Assembly (NCBI GenBank): GCA_030695565.1 | Contig: JAUYRZ010000074.1 | Coordinates: 62,001-126,000 of the forward strand | Direction of reading: 5' to 3' | Length of the DNA stretch: 64,000 bases | Origin: Archangium sp. | GTDB taxonomy: Bacteria > Myxococcota > Myxococcia > Myxococcales > Myxococcaceae | In this document: positions 1-7,489 of the stretch, piece after piece | How the letters are laid out: every line of letters begins with the position of its first letter | Numbering within the stretch: position 1 is the first letter of the stretch | The notes under the pieces: generated by a model | The model's input: the letters and a program-made list of their open reading frames with translations, nothing else | The model's database searches: none | What the model was told of the DNA's origin: nothing | Translations under genes and position numbers: made by a program

Positions 1-2408
1 TGGTGGTGACCGACGACCTGGTCATCGTTCAGTTCCGCGGCCAGACCGGCGCCTACCTCGAGCCAGCGCCCGGCACGGCCACCCTCGACCTGCTGCGCCT
101 GACGCGGGAAGAGCTGAGGGTCGATGTGCGCGCCGCCCTCGAGCACGCCCGCCAGATCAACACCTTCACCCGCTCCGAGCCTCGCGCGTTGCGCGCCGGT
201 GACAACCAGCGCCGGGTGAGCGTCGAGGTCATTCCCCTGCTGCCGCCCATCGTCGCCGAGCGGCACTTCGTGGTGCTCTTCCGCGAAGAAGCGCCCGTGC
301 CGGCAGGCGAAGTGACCGTGGTCTCCACGGTCAGCGCCGAAACCACCCACCGGGAGATGGAAGAAGGCCTGCGCAGCGAGCTTACTTCGACGCGCACCTA
401 CCTGCAGTCGGTCATCGAGCAGCTCGAGGCAGGCAACGAAGAGCTGCGCGCCTCCAACGAAGAGGTGGTCAGCAGCAACGAAGAACTGCAGAGCACCAAC
501 GAAGAGATGCAGACCGCTCGCGAAGAGCTGCAGGCGACCAACGAAGAGCTCTCGACCGTCAACGACGAGATGGTGCAGCGCAACGCCGAGGCGATGCGCA
601 TCAACGACGACCTCACCAACGTGCTGCACGGCGTGGGCATCGCCATCGTCATCCTCGGGCGTGACTCACGCATTCGCCGCTTCACGCCCGTGGCCGCGAA
701 GCTGCTCAACCTCATCGCCACCGACGTGGGCCGGCCCATCAGCGACATCAAGTCGAACCTGCGCGCGCCCGACCTGCTGGCCCTGGTGGCCGACGCGCTC
801 GAGCACCTTGCCCCCTGCGAGCGCACCGTCACCGATGAGACGGGCCGCTGGTACCAGCTCACCGTGCGGCCGTACCTGACCACCGAGCGCAAGGTCGACG
901 GCACGGTGGTGACCATCGTCGACGTCGACGCGATTCAGCGCGGCAAGTCGATGCTCGCCGAGGCGCTCGCCTACGCCGAAGGCATCGTCGACACCGTGCG
1001 CGACCCGCTGCTGGTGCTCGATGAGCACCGCAAGGTGCGTTCGGCGAACCGCTCGTTCTACCGGAAGTTCCAGGTCAGCCGCGAAGAGCTCGAGGGCAAG
1101 CCGTTCGAGCAGCTGGGCAACCCGCGCTGGGTGCCGCCGGTGTTGATCTCCGCGCTCGATCGCCTCGCCGCGAACGCCGGCCTCGAAGACGCCCGCCTCG
1201 AAGACACCCCCAGCCGCTTCGCGGGGCGCTCGATGCTGGTGTCGGGCCGGCCGCTGCTCCGCTCGGGGCAGGCGCCGTGGGTGCTGCTGGCCTTCGAAGA
1301 TCTCACCGAGCAGATGCGCAGTGACGCGGCGGTGCGCCGCAGTGAACGCGCGCTGCGCGAGATGCTGGGGGCGGCGTCAGAGGCGATCCTCATCGCCAAC
1401 GGCAACGGCCTCATCACCTACGCCAACGAGATGGCGGCCCGCACGTTCGCCTACCCGCTCGAAGAGCTGACCGGCCTGTCGATCGAACGGCTGGTGCCCG
1501 AGGAGCGGCGCGACGAGAAGTACGACAACTTCTCGCCCTCGTCGCAGGGCGTGATGAGCGGCAACCGTGAAGTGCGCGGCCGCCGCAAAGACGGCACCCT
1601 CTTCCCCGCCGAGGTGGGGCTGAGCGTGATGGAAGGCGAGCAGGGCCCGCTGGTGGTGGCCTTCGTGTCAGACGTCACCGCGCGCCACGAGGCGGAAGCG
1701 CGCATCAGCGCCTACAAGAAGAACCTGCAGGAGATGGCCTTCGACGCGGCGCTGGTGGAAGAGCGCAGCCGCCGCAAGCTCGCCGCCGACCTGCACGACA
1801 ACATCGGCCAGACGCTCGCGCTCGCGCAGATTCGTTTGAAGGCCGCGCAGAGCCGGCTGGAGACCGGGGGGGCCGCGAAGGATCTGGGCGAGGGCATCAA
1901 GCTCATCGGCGTCGCCCTGACCGACACCCGCGAGCTCACCTTCGAGCTGAGCCCTCCGGTGCTCTACGACCTGGGGTTGCCCGCGGCCGTGTCGTGGCTG
2001 GGCGAGCAGCTCGAGGCGCAGCACGGGCTGCACGTCGAGGTGGAAGCCGACGTGCCCTTCGGCAAGCTCGAAGACGAGACCGCCGGCCTGCTCTTCCGCG
2101 CGGTGCGCGAGATGCTCACCAACGTGGTCAAGCACGCGAAGACCTCCAAGGCGTCGGTCTCGGTGCACCGCATCGATGGCTCGTTGCAGGTGGTGGTGGC
2201 CGACGAGGGCACCGGCTTCGATTCCAACCGGCTCAAGAGCTACGAGGCGGCCAAGGGCTTCGGGCTCTTCAGCGTGCGCGAGCAGATCACCCGCCTGGGC
2301 GGCACCTTCGAGGCGGTCTCCAGCCCGGCCGCCGGCACCCGCATCACCCTGCAGATTCCGTTGAATGACCGCAAAGCAGTTCAACCCGCTGTTGGAGAAG
2401 TCAAATGA
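1..2408 (+). CDS. CheR/CheB-fusion-type PAS sensor histidine kinase, 5' truncated by the window edge
   Basis: Probable membrane-free sensor kinase that phosphorylates the next gene's product. The visible part (about 801 residues) begins with the stretch that follows the CheR methyltransferase in CheB-CheR-PAS fusions, so CheB/CheR domains probably lie before the window. Domains in order: Glu/Asn-rich coiled coil (about 115-205, repeats of the NEEL type), PAS about 205-310, PAS about 325-435, PAS about 450-560, HisKA_3 dimerisation domain with the phospho-acceptor His in ADLHDN (about residue 598), and HATPase about 695-790 with N box (REMLTNVVKHA) and GFGLFSVREQ. The in-frame GTG at position 3 is not believed to be the real start. 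The stop overlaps the next start codon as ATGA, which indicates translational coupling and a cognate kinase-regulator pair. The presence of CheR/CheB upstream is inference. Confidence 0.9.
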   Translation, partial: VVTDDLVIVQFRGQTGAYLEPAPGTATLDLLRLTREELRVDVRAALEHARQINTFTRSEPRALRAGDNQRRVSVEVIPLLPPIVAERHFVVLFREEAPVPAGEVTVVSTVSAETTHREMEEGLRSELTSTRTYLQSVIEQLEAGNEELRASNEEVVSSNEELQSTNEEMQTAREELQATNEELSTVNDEMVQRNAEAMRINDDLTNVLHGVGIAIVILGRDSRIRRFTPVAAKLLNLIATDVGRPISDIKSNLRAPDLLALVADALEHLAPCERTVTDETGRWYQLTVRPYLTTERKVDGTVVTIVDVDAIQRGKSMLAEALAYAEGIVDTVRDPLLVLDEHRKVRSANRSFYRKFQVSREELEGKPFEQLGNPRWVPPVLISALDRLAANAGLEDARLEDTPSRFAGRSMLVSGRPLLRSGQAPWVLLAFEDLTEQMRSDAAVRRSERALREMLGAASEAILIANGNGLITYANEMAARTFAYPLEELTGLSIERLVPEERRDEKYDNFSPSSQGVMSGNREVRGRRKDGTLFPAEVGLSVMEGEQGPLVVAFVSDVTARHEAEARISAYKKNLQEMAFDAALVEERSRRKLAADLHDNIGQTLALAQIRLKAAQSRLETGGAAKDLGEGIKLIGVALTDTRELTFELSPPVLYDLGLPAAVSWLGEQLEAQHGLHVEVEADVPFGKLEDETAGLLFRAVREMLTNVVKHAKTSKASVSVHRIDGSLQVVVADEGTGFDSNRLKSYEAAKGFGLFSVREQITRLGGTFEAVSSPAAGTRITLQIPLNDRKAVQPAVGEVK

Positions 2409-3049
2409 ACATCCTCCTCGTTGATGACCACCAGATGATGCGTGATGGGCTCAGAGCAGTGCTGGAGCGCGAGAGCGATCTCCACGTGAGCGGCGAGGCG
2501 GCTGACGGCCGCACCGCGCTCGAGCTGTGCTCCACCCTTCACCCCGACGTGGTGGTGATGGACATCGGCATGCCGGGCCTCAACGGCATCGAGGCCACCC
2601 GTCAGGTGACCACGCACCACCCCCGCACCCGCGTGGTGGCGCTCTCGATGAACGCCGATCGCCGCTACGTGCACGCCATGTTCGAAGCGGGCGCCTGGGC
2701 GTACCTGGTGAAGAGCTCGGCGTCTGACGAGCTGATCAGGGCGATCCGCGCGGTGTCGCATGACGAGAAGTACGTCAGCCCCACCGTGGCCAGCGCCGTG
2801 CTCGACGCCTTCGTGGTGGGCCCCAAGGCCACCCAGCGCGACCCGCGCAGCGAGCTCTCGCCCCGCGAGCGTGAAGTGCTGCAACTGCTCGCCGAGGGCA
2901 TGACCTCGAAGGAGATCGCCGGCAAGTTGGACCTGGCCGTGTCGACCATCGAGACCCACCGCAAACAGATCATGGCGAAGCTCGAGCTGCGTTCCGTGGC
3001 GGAGCTGACCAAGTTCGCCATCCGCACCGGGATCACCACGCTCGAGTGA
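2405..3049 (+). CDS. NarL/FixJ-family response regulator (receiver + LuxR HTH)
   Basis: DNA-binding response regulator of 214 residues. Receiver domain 1-120 has the acidic pair D7/D8, phospho-acceptor D53 in VVVMDIGMPG, and conserved K103. A LuxR-type helix-turn-helix occupies about 149-210 (LSPREREVLQLLAEG, then STIETHRKQIM). HisKA_3 kinases usually pair with this regulator class, and the ATGA overlap with the upstream kinase makes that kinase the likely partner. Targets are unknown. All canonical receiver residues are present, so it should be a phosphorylation-controlled transcription factor. Confidence 0.95.
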   Translation: MNILLVDDHQMMRDGLRAVLERESDLHVSGEAADGRTALELCSTLHPDVVVMDIGMPGLNGIEATRQVTTHHPRTRVVALSMNADRRYVHAMFEAGAWAYLVKSSASDELIRAIRAVSHDEKYVSPTVASAVLDAFVVGPKATQRDPRSELSPREREVLQLLAEGMTSKEIAGKLDLAVSTIETHRKQIMAKLELRSVAELTKFAIRTGITTLE

Positions 3050-3457
3050 GCGTGACGGGCGGAAGGCAAACGCCCTCATGAAGAGAACGGGGTTCAACGG
3101 TTCCATCCCCCCCGGAGCCGGACCCCGCTGTCCCCGAATGTGGGGACCCGGTTCAGCAGGAGTTATGGCGTGTCGAGAATCATGCGCCGGCCGCTGCCGA
3201 CAGAAATGAGTTCCCAACTGCACCCGATGGCCGCCCCAGCCGGGGCAGTTGTGCGTTTCAGTTCTCGTGATTGTGAGCCCTTGCATCGAGCTCACTCACT
3301 AACGCGCGATGACCATCGGCGTTTCTGATGAACAACGTGACTGAAAGCGGATGCCGTCATTTGGCGCGCGCCTCTCCCTGCTTCGTGGGATGCGGTTGTG
3401 GCTTGACTGGGCGACATTGGGTCGACGCTGCAGCGAGCGCATTTCGGGGGGGATTCG
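3050..3457. other. 408-bp intergenic region with a short hairpin
   Basis: No convincing gene is seen here. A perfect 6-bp inverted repeat (GTCCCC at 3130-3135, GGGGAC at 3142-3147, 6-base loop) sits 80 bases after the regulator stop. It has no T run, so it could be a weak terminator or a regulatory site. The region also must carry the promoter of the 3458 gene, but no clear -35/-10 pair was found. Confidence 0.4.
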
Positions 3458-4315
3458 TTGAACGCCACGGTGGTTTTGATTGACCAGGATGCTGTCGCCC
3501 GTGCGTGGGCTGCCCAGGCGTTGGGGGCGAGCGGGTTGACCATTCTGGGGTTCGATTCGGCCAAGACGTTCTTCGCGCTGATGGGCCCTCCGGGGCCGCC
3601 CTGCCTGGTGGTCGACTCCAACCTGCCCGACATGACCTGTCACCAACTGCAGGCCGAGTTGGTGCGCCGCGGGCTGCGGGTGCCGCTGGTGTTCCTGATC
3701 GGCCACGAGCAGATCGAGCTGGCCATCGCCTTGATGAAGGCGGGCGCGGTCGACGTGCTGGTCAAGCCGGTCGACGTCGACGAGCTCAAGCGGCGCATTC
3801 ACGCGGTGCTGGCGGCCGGTGAACGCGCCAGGGCGCACGTCAACGCAGCGCGGGAGCGGTTGGGCCGCCTCACGCAGCGGGAGCTCGAGGTGGTGATGCT
3901 GGCCACCAGCGGCTTGAGCAACAAGGACATCGCCGATCACCTGTCGATCAGCTTCCGCACCGTCGAGGTGCATCGCCGCAACGCCATGCGCAAGACGGGC
4001 ACCTCGAACATCGTCGAGCTGACGCACTTCGTGGGCAGCGCGTGGAGCGCCGATGCCGCGGGCGCCGACGGTACCCACCGCCTGGAGGTGCTCACCGAGC
4101 GGGAACGCGAGATCCTGCAACTGGGGAGCGACGGGCTCACCAATAAAGCGATCGCCACGCGCCTCTCCATCAGCGCGCGCACCGTGGAAACCCACCGGGG
4201 AAATGCGTCCCGCAAGGTCGAGCCGGGGCTTGAAACGGCCTCTCCCGAACCCGCGAAGGATCAGCTCTCACTGTGGGGTACGGGCGAACCCTTACGTGCA
4301 GTTGGAGATTCCTAA
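3458..4315 (+). CDS. FixJ-like response regulator with two tandem LuxR HTH domains
   Basis: A 285-residue regulator with receiver 1-118 (D9/D11, phospho-acceptor D53 in LVVDSNLPD, K103 in VLVKPVD) followed by two helix-turn-helix repeats rather than one. The first (about 138-192, LTQRELEVVML ... FRTVEVHRRNAM) is complete. The second (about 212-255, LTEREREILQL ... ARTVETHRGNAS) has good recognition helices but loses its C-terminal helix and ends in an unrelated Pro/Glu-rich tail. The start is a TTG at 3458 preceded by a G-rich ribosome site (GGGGGG, 3446-3452); no better in-frame start is visible. It stands between the NarL-type pair and two single-receiver genes on the same strand. Function beyond DNA binding is unknown. 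Confidence 0.85.
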   Translation: MNATVVLIDQDAVARAWAAQALGASGLTILGFDSAKTFFALMGPPGPPCLVVDSNLPDMTCHQLQAELVRRGLRVPLVFLIGHEQIELAIALMKAGAVDVLVKPVDVDELKRRIHAVLAAGERARAHVNAARERLGRLTQRELEVVMLATSGLSNKDIADHLSISFRTVEVHRRNAMRKTGTSNIVELTHFVGSAWSADAAGADGTHRLEVLTEREREILQLGSDGLTNKAIATRLSISARTVETHRGNASRKVEPGLETASPEPAKDQLSLWGTGEPLRAVGDS

Positions 4316-4387
4316 ACTCGACGCAGATCTCTACTTTGAGAATGCGGGTGTGGTGGGGGCCCGCAATCAACTTCGGAGCGCCAAAAT

Positions 4388-4813
4388 ATGAAACGTAGAG
4401 ACGCGAGGTTTCTCGTGGTCGACGATGTTCCTTTGTCCCGGGTGGCCACGCACCACGCGCTGCGGGCCCTGGGGTGCCGGGTGATCGACGAAGCATCGCA
4501 GTGCCCTCGCGCCCTCGAGCTGCTCTCCGCGCAGCACTACGACCTGGTGATCACCAACTGGAACATGGCCGACATGGGGGGCCGCGAGTTGCTGCAGCTG
4601 ATCCGGAGCACTCCGCTCGCGGCTGGGACTCCGGTCGTCATTGCCACCCCGGTCACGGCGGAGGTCGTCGCCGAAGCAGCGGAGGCCGGCGTCAGCGCCT
4701 TCCTCCCGCGCCCGTTCGGGTTTCAGACCCTCGAAGAGGTGCTGCGCATCTTCATCGGCAAGCCCTCCGACGAACCGACTCGTTCGCCCGCACAACGCAC
4801 CTTCGTCTCCTGA
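4388..4813 (+). CDS. Pseudo-receiver protein (CheY-like, phospho-acceptor Asp replaced by Asn)
   Basis: Single-domain CheY-like protein of 141 residues. It keeps the acidic pair D12/D13 but has Asn at position 57 (VITNWNMADMGG) where the phospho-acceptor Asp is expected, and Arg108 (LPRPF) where the conserved Lys is expected. It is therefore predicted not to be phosphorylated in the normal way. The neighbour starting at 4850 is a canonical receiver with similar sequence (VITDWYMPRASG), so the two look like a duplicated pair of which one has degenerated or changed role. A GGAG ribosome site lies at 4375-4378. Possible roles are a constitutive or phosphorylation-independent binding partner; this is inference. 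Confidence 0.9.
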   Translation: MKRRDARFLVVDDVPLSRVATHHALRALGCRVIDEASQCPRALELLSAQHYDLVITNWNMADMGGRELLQLIRSTPLAAGTPVVIATPVTAEVVAEAAEAGVSAFLPRPFGFQTLEEVLRIFIGKPSDEPTRSPAQRTFVS

Positions 4814-4849
4814 GCACTTCGTCACTTCAACATCGAGGAACCAAGACCC

Positions 4850-5299
4850 ATGAACCGAACCAATACCCGCCTCCTGGTCGTCGACGACAGCATCTCCATG
4901 CGGCACATCATCTGCGACCTGTTGCACGAACTGGGTTTCCCCAACGTCGACGAGGCGGGTGACGGCGCCGCGGCGCTCGAGCTGTTCCAACGCACCGCGT
5001 ACGACGTGGTGATCACAGATTGGTACATGCCGCGCGCGAGCGGCATCGATCTGCTGCGCGCCATTCGCCACAGCCCCGAGCGCAACGAGACGCCGGTGCT
5101 GGTGCTCACCGGGCACGTGACCACCGCGCGCGTGGTCGAAGCGATCGAAGCAGGCGCCAACGGCTTCGTGGCCAAGCCCTTCGTGGCCCCGTCGTTGTGC
5201 GAGAAGGTGTTGCGCCTGGTGGCGGCGTTGCCCCCCGTGGCTGAAGCGAGCAACGCCTTCGCGCAGGCCTCTTCGGCGTCGATGGGTGCTCGCCCATGA
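4850..5299 (+). CDS. Single-domain response regulator (CheY-like)
   Basis: A 149-residue receiver with all key residues: D12/D13, phospho-acceptor D57 in VITDWYMP, T87 in LVLTGH, and K109 in VAKPF. There is no output domain, only a short Ala/Ser-rich tail, so it should act by protein-protein contact, as CheY or Spo0F do. It follows the pseudo-receiver by 36 bases and overlaps the next gene by ATGA, so the three are probably one transcription and translation unit. The cognate kinase is not identifiable from sequence; the truncated kinase at the left edge is a candidate. Confidence 0.93.
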   Translation: MNRTNTRLLVVDDSISMRHIICDLLHELGFPNVDEAGDGAAALELFQRTAYDVVITDWYMPRASGIDLLRAIRHSPERNETPVLVLTGHVTTARVVEAIEAGANGFVAKPFVAPSLCEKVLRLVAALPPVAEASNAFAQASSASMGARP

Positions 5300-6009
5300 A
5301 CACCTGGAGTGTCGAGCAGCCCCGAGCCCTCAAGAATCACCAGCGGCACATCGACGATCGTTCGGTGGAGGTGCCCGCGTCGCGTTGCAACTTGGGGGGG
5401 CTGCTGTACGTGCCGCCCAAGCCGCGCGCGGCGGTGATCATCGCTCACCCCAGCGGCATCAGCCGGCTCTCGCGCCGTGAACGGTTCGTGGCGGGCAGCC
5501 TGGCCCGGGCGGGCTTCACCACCCTGCTCATCGACCTGCTCACCGAAGAGGAAGACGAGGTGCGTGAAGGCGCGCACTGCGACATTCCCCTGCTGGCCGA
5601 CCGCCTCTTGTGCGCGGCGCGTTGGTTGAGCACCACCGGCGGCGCCGACGCGTTGCCCCTGGGCTACTTCGGGGTGGGCAATGGCTCGGCGGCGGCCCTG
5701 GTGGCCACGGCCATCGAGCCTACCCGCGTGCTGGGGCTGGTCTCGCGCGGCGGCCGGCCCGACTACGCGGGCGCTTCGCTCTTACTCACGCGGGTGCCTT
5801 CACTCTTCATCGTCAACGGCAACGATCCGCACGAGCTGGCGGCCAATCGGGCCGCGTGTGGCCTGTCGCCGCACCGCCGCCTCGACGTGGTGCCTTCAGC
5901 GGGTGGTTCGTTCCTCGAAGGGGAAGCCCTCGATCGCGTCACCACGGTGAGCGCTGCGTGGTTCACGCACTGGCTCGACCCGGTGTTCGCGTTGCCTGAC
6001 TGGGTTTGA
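5296..6009 (+). CDS. Dienelactone-hydrolase-like alpha/beta protein lacking catalytic Ser and His
   Basis: A 237-residue alpha/beta-hydrolase-fold protein resembling the dienelactone hydrolase family whose members carry LLIDLLT, GYFGASTG, VSRGGRPD and GATHLFEE motifs (family pattern from knowledge). Here LLIDLLT, VSRGGRPD and the acid residue D177 (VNGNDPHEL) are kept. The nucleophile elbow reads GYFGVGNGS, with Gly128 in place of Ser, and the histidine segment reads SAGGSFLEG, with Gly at about 204 in place of His. It is therefore predicted to be catalytically dead. Its start codon overlaps the stop of the receiver gene (ATGA), tying it to the signalling cluster. A role as a binding or sensor protein is inference. 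Confidence 0.85.
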   Translation: MNTWSVEQPRALKNHQRHIDDRSVEVPASRCNLGGLLYVPPKPRAAVIIAHPSGISRLSRRERFVAGSLARAGFTTLLIDLLTEEEDEVREGAHCDIPLLADRLLCAARWLSTTGGADALPLGYFGVGNGSAAALVATAIEPTRVLGLVSRGGRPDYAGASLLLTRVPSLFIVNGNDPHELAANRAACGLSPHRRLDVVPSAGGSFLEGEALDRVTTVSAAWFTHWLDPVFALPDWV

Positions 6010-6030
6010 CGCTCTCTGTCTGAAGTGGAG

Positions 6031-6070
6031 ACGCGTCGCGATGTCCGGGGGGGCATCGCGACGCGTTTTT
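6031..6070. terminator. Strong bidirectional hairpin terminator
   Basis: A perfect 13-bp inverted repeat (arms 6031-6043 and 6054-6066, 10-base G-rich loop) is followed by five T at 6066-6070. It lies in the 65-bp gap between convergent genes ending at 6009 and 6075, so it is well placed to terminate the rightward signalling cluster; the reverse orientation lacks an equally long T run. Confidence 0.9.
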
Positions 6071-6074
6071 GCGT

Positions 6075-7415
6075 TCAGGTTCCGAAGGGCCAGGTATCGG
6101 GTACCTGGTCGAAGGCCGGTTGATTGAGGAGCGGGCTGAGCGCCTTCGTCTCGTCGAACCACACGTATTCATCGAACTGCAGCGCGAGGCTCGCCTCGAA
6201 GTAGTGGCTCATCAGCTCGGCCGCGGGCCGGTACACCACGCCGATGGCGCGCTCGAGGCGCCGGGGCATCAGCTCTTCACGCAGCGCCAGGCGCTTCGGC
6301 GACCGCAGCGGCAGCATGAAGGCCGGCGTGCCCGTGGCGTGGAACAACGCCTCGTAGCTGCCCGCCTGGGCCGGTTTGAGGCGCATCTTCTCAGCCTCCT
6401 CGCCCCAGCCTTTGGCGGCCAGCACCGAGCCGGTGTTGGTGCCGAAGCCCACGCTGTAGGCCTTGGCGCCGTAGTGCCGCCGGCACAGGTGGCCCAGGTT
6501 GAGCTCGCCGCGATCGACGTGCTCCGTGGCCGCCGCGTCACCCACGTGGGAGTTGTGCGCCCACACGATGGCCTTCGACTGCGAGCCGCCGGCGTGCAGC
6601 AACGCCTGCAGGGTGTCGAACATGTGCTGCTCGCGCAGGTTCCACGACTCGACCGAGCCGTAATACATCACGCGGTAGTAGCGCTCGGCGTTGGCCACCA
6701 CGCGCGCGTTGCAGACCGCGTCGAAGTAGCGGTCGCGATCGTGGCGGCCGTACTCGATGCGGCGCTCGAGCAGCTCCTCGAGTTGTTTGACCACCGCGCC
6801 TTCGGCTTCTTCGTATTGCCGGTTCAGCGGCGCGTGACCGTAGGCGGCGGGGTCGAACTGCCACTGGGTGAGCAGGCCATACCGCGTGCGCGCCACCTCG
6901 GCGGCCGCGGGATCCAACCTGCCCAGCGCGTCGATCACCTCGGAGGCCGAGATGAACTGGCTGTAGAGATCGAGCCCGAAGAAGCCGGTGCGCTGCGAAG
7001 GCGCGCGCACTTCTGCGTTGTGCGCGCGCAACCACTCCATCAGGTCGACCGTCTCGTAGTTGCGCCACAACCACTGCGGGAACCGGTCGAAGGCCTTCCA
7101 GGTGCGCTGATCTTTCGGCAGGTGGCGCACGTGGCGATCGACGCGCGAGGCGTCAGGCCAGTCGGCTTCTGCCGCGAGGATGGTGAAGCCGTGGTGTTTG
7201 ACCAGCTCGCGCGTCAGGCGTGCGCGCCAACGATAAAATTCCGACGTCCCGTGCGTGGCGGCGCCGAACAGCACCACCTTCGCGTCACCCACCCGCTCGA
7301 GAAAGCCGCGCACGTCCGCCGTCTCGATTCCATTGATGGGCTCGTGCACTTCTCGAACGAGTTTCTCGAGCCCATCGTTCAGCTGAAGAGTTTCCATCCT
7401 GCCCGAACGCTGCAT
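6075..7415 (-). CDS. Erythromycin esterase family protein
   Basis: Member of the EreA/EreB-like family (also found beside phosphoribosyltransferase or isoaspartate methyltransferase genes). About 446 residues from the chosen ATG at 7415, which has a G-rich ribosome site (GAGGGG) upstream; ATG at 7397 is an alternative. Conserved segments visible are ATHGTSEFYRWR (His about 55), LAAEADWPDA and VWAHNSHVGDA, matching the family's catalytic region. The segment that is normally GEATHG reads GAATHG, so the usual Glu is Ala (about residue 52). Most chromosomal members have no demonstrated macrolide activity, so antibiotic resistance should not be assumed. It is divergent from the 7490 gene. Confidence 0.88.
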   Translation of the reverse strand: MQRSGRMETLQLNDGLEKLVREVHEPINGIETADVRGFLERVGDAKVVLFGAATHGTSEFYRWRARLTRELVKHHGFTILAAEADWPDASRVDRHVRHLPKDQRTWKAFDRFPQWLWRNYETVDLMEWLRAHNAEVRAPSQRTGFFGLDLYSQFISASEVIDALGRLDPAAAEVARTRYGLLTQWQFDPAAYGHAPLNRQYEEAEGAVVKQLEELLERRIEYGRHDRDRYFDAVCNARVVANAERYYRVMYYGSVESWNLREQHMFDTLQALLHAGGSQSKAIVWAHNSHVGDAAATEHVDRGELNLGHLCRRHYGAKAYSVGFGTNTGSVLAAKGWGEEAEKMRLKPAQAGSYEALFHATGTPAFMLPLRSPKRLALREELMPRRLERAIGVVYRPAAELMSHYFEASLALQFDEYVWFDETKALSPLLNQPAFDQVPDTWPFGT

Positions 7416-7489
7416 GTCACATGCCCCCCTCACCGTTCGCCCCGGTTGTTCTTTCGCTTCATGGCGCGTGCAGTGCACGACGCTCCTGG

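Noticed and set aside
6075-7415. Macrolide-resistance gene call
   Set aside because: Family membership alone does not show macrolide hydrolysis, the motif Glu is missing, and no other resistance gene is near.
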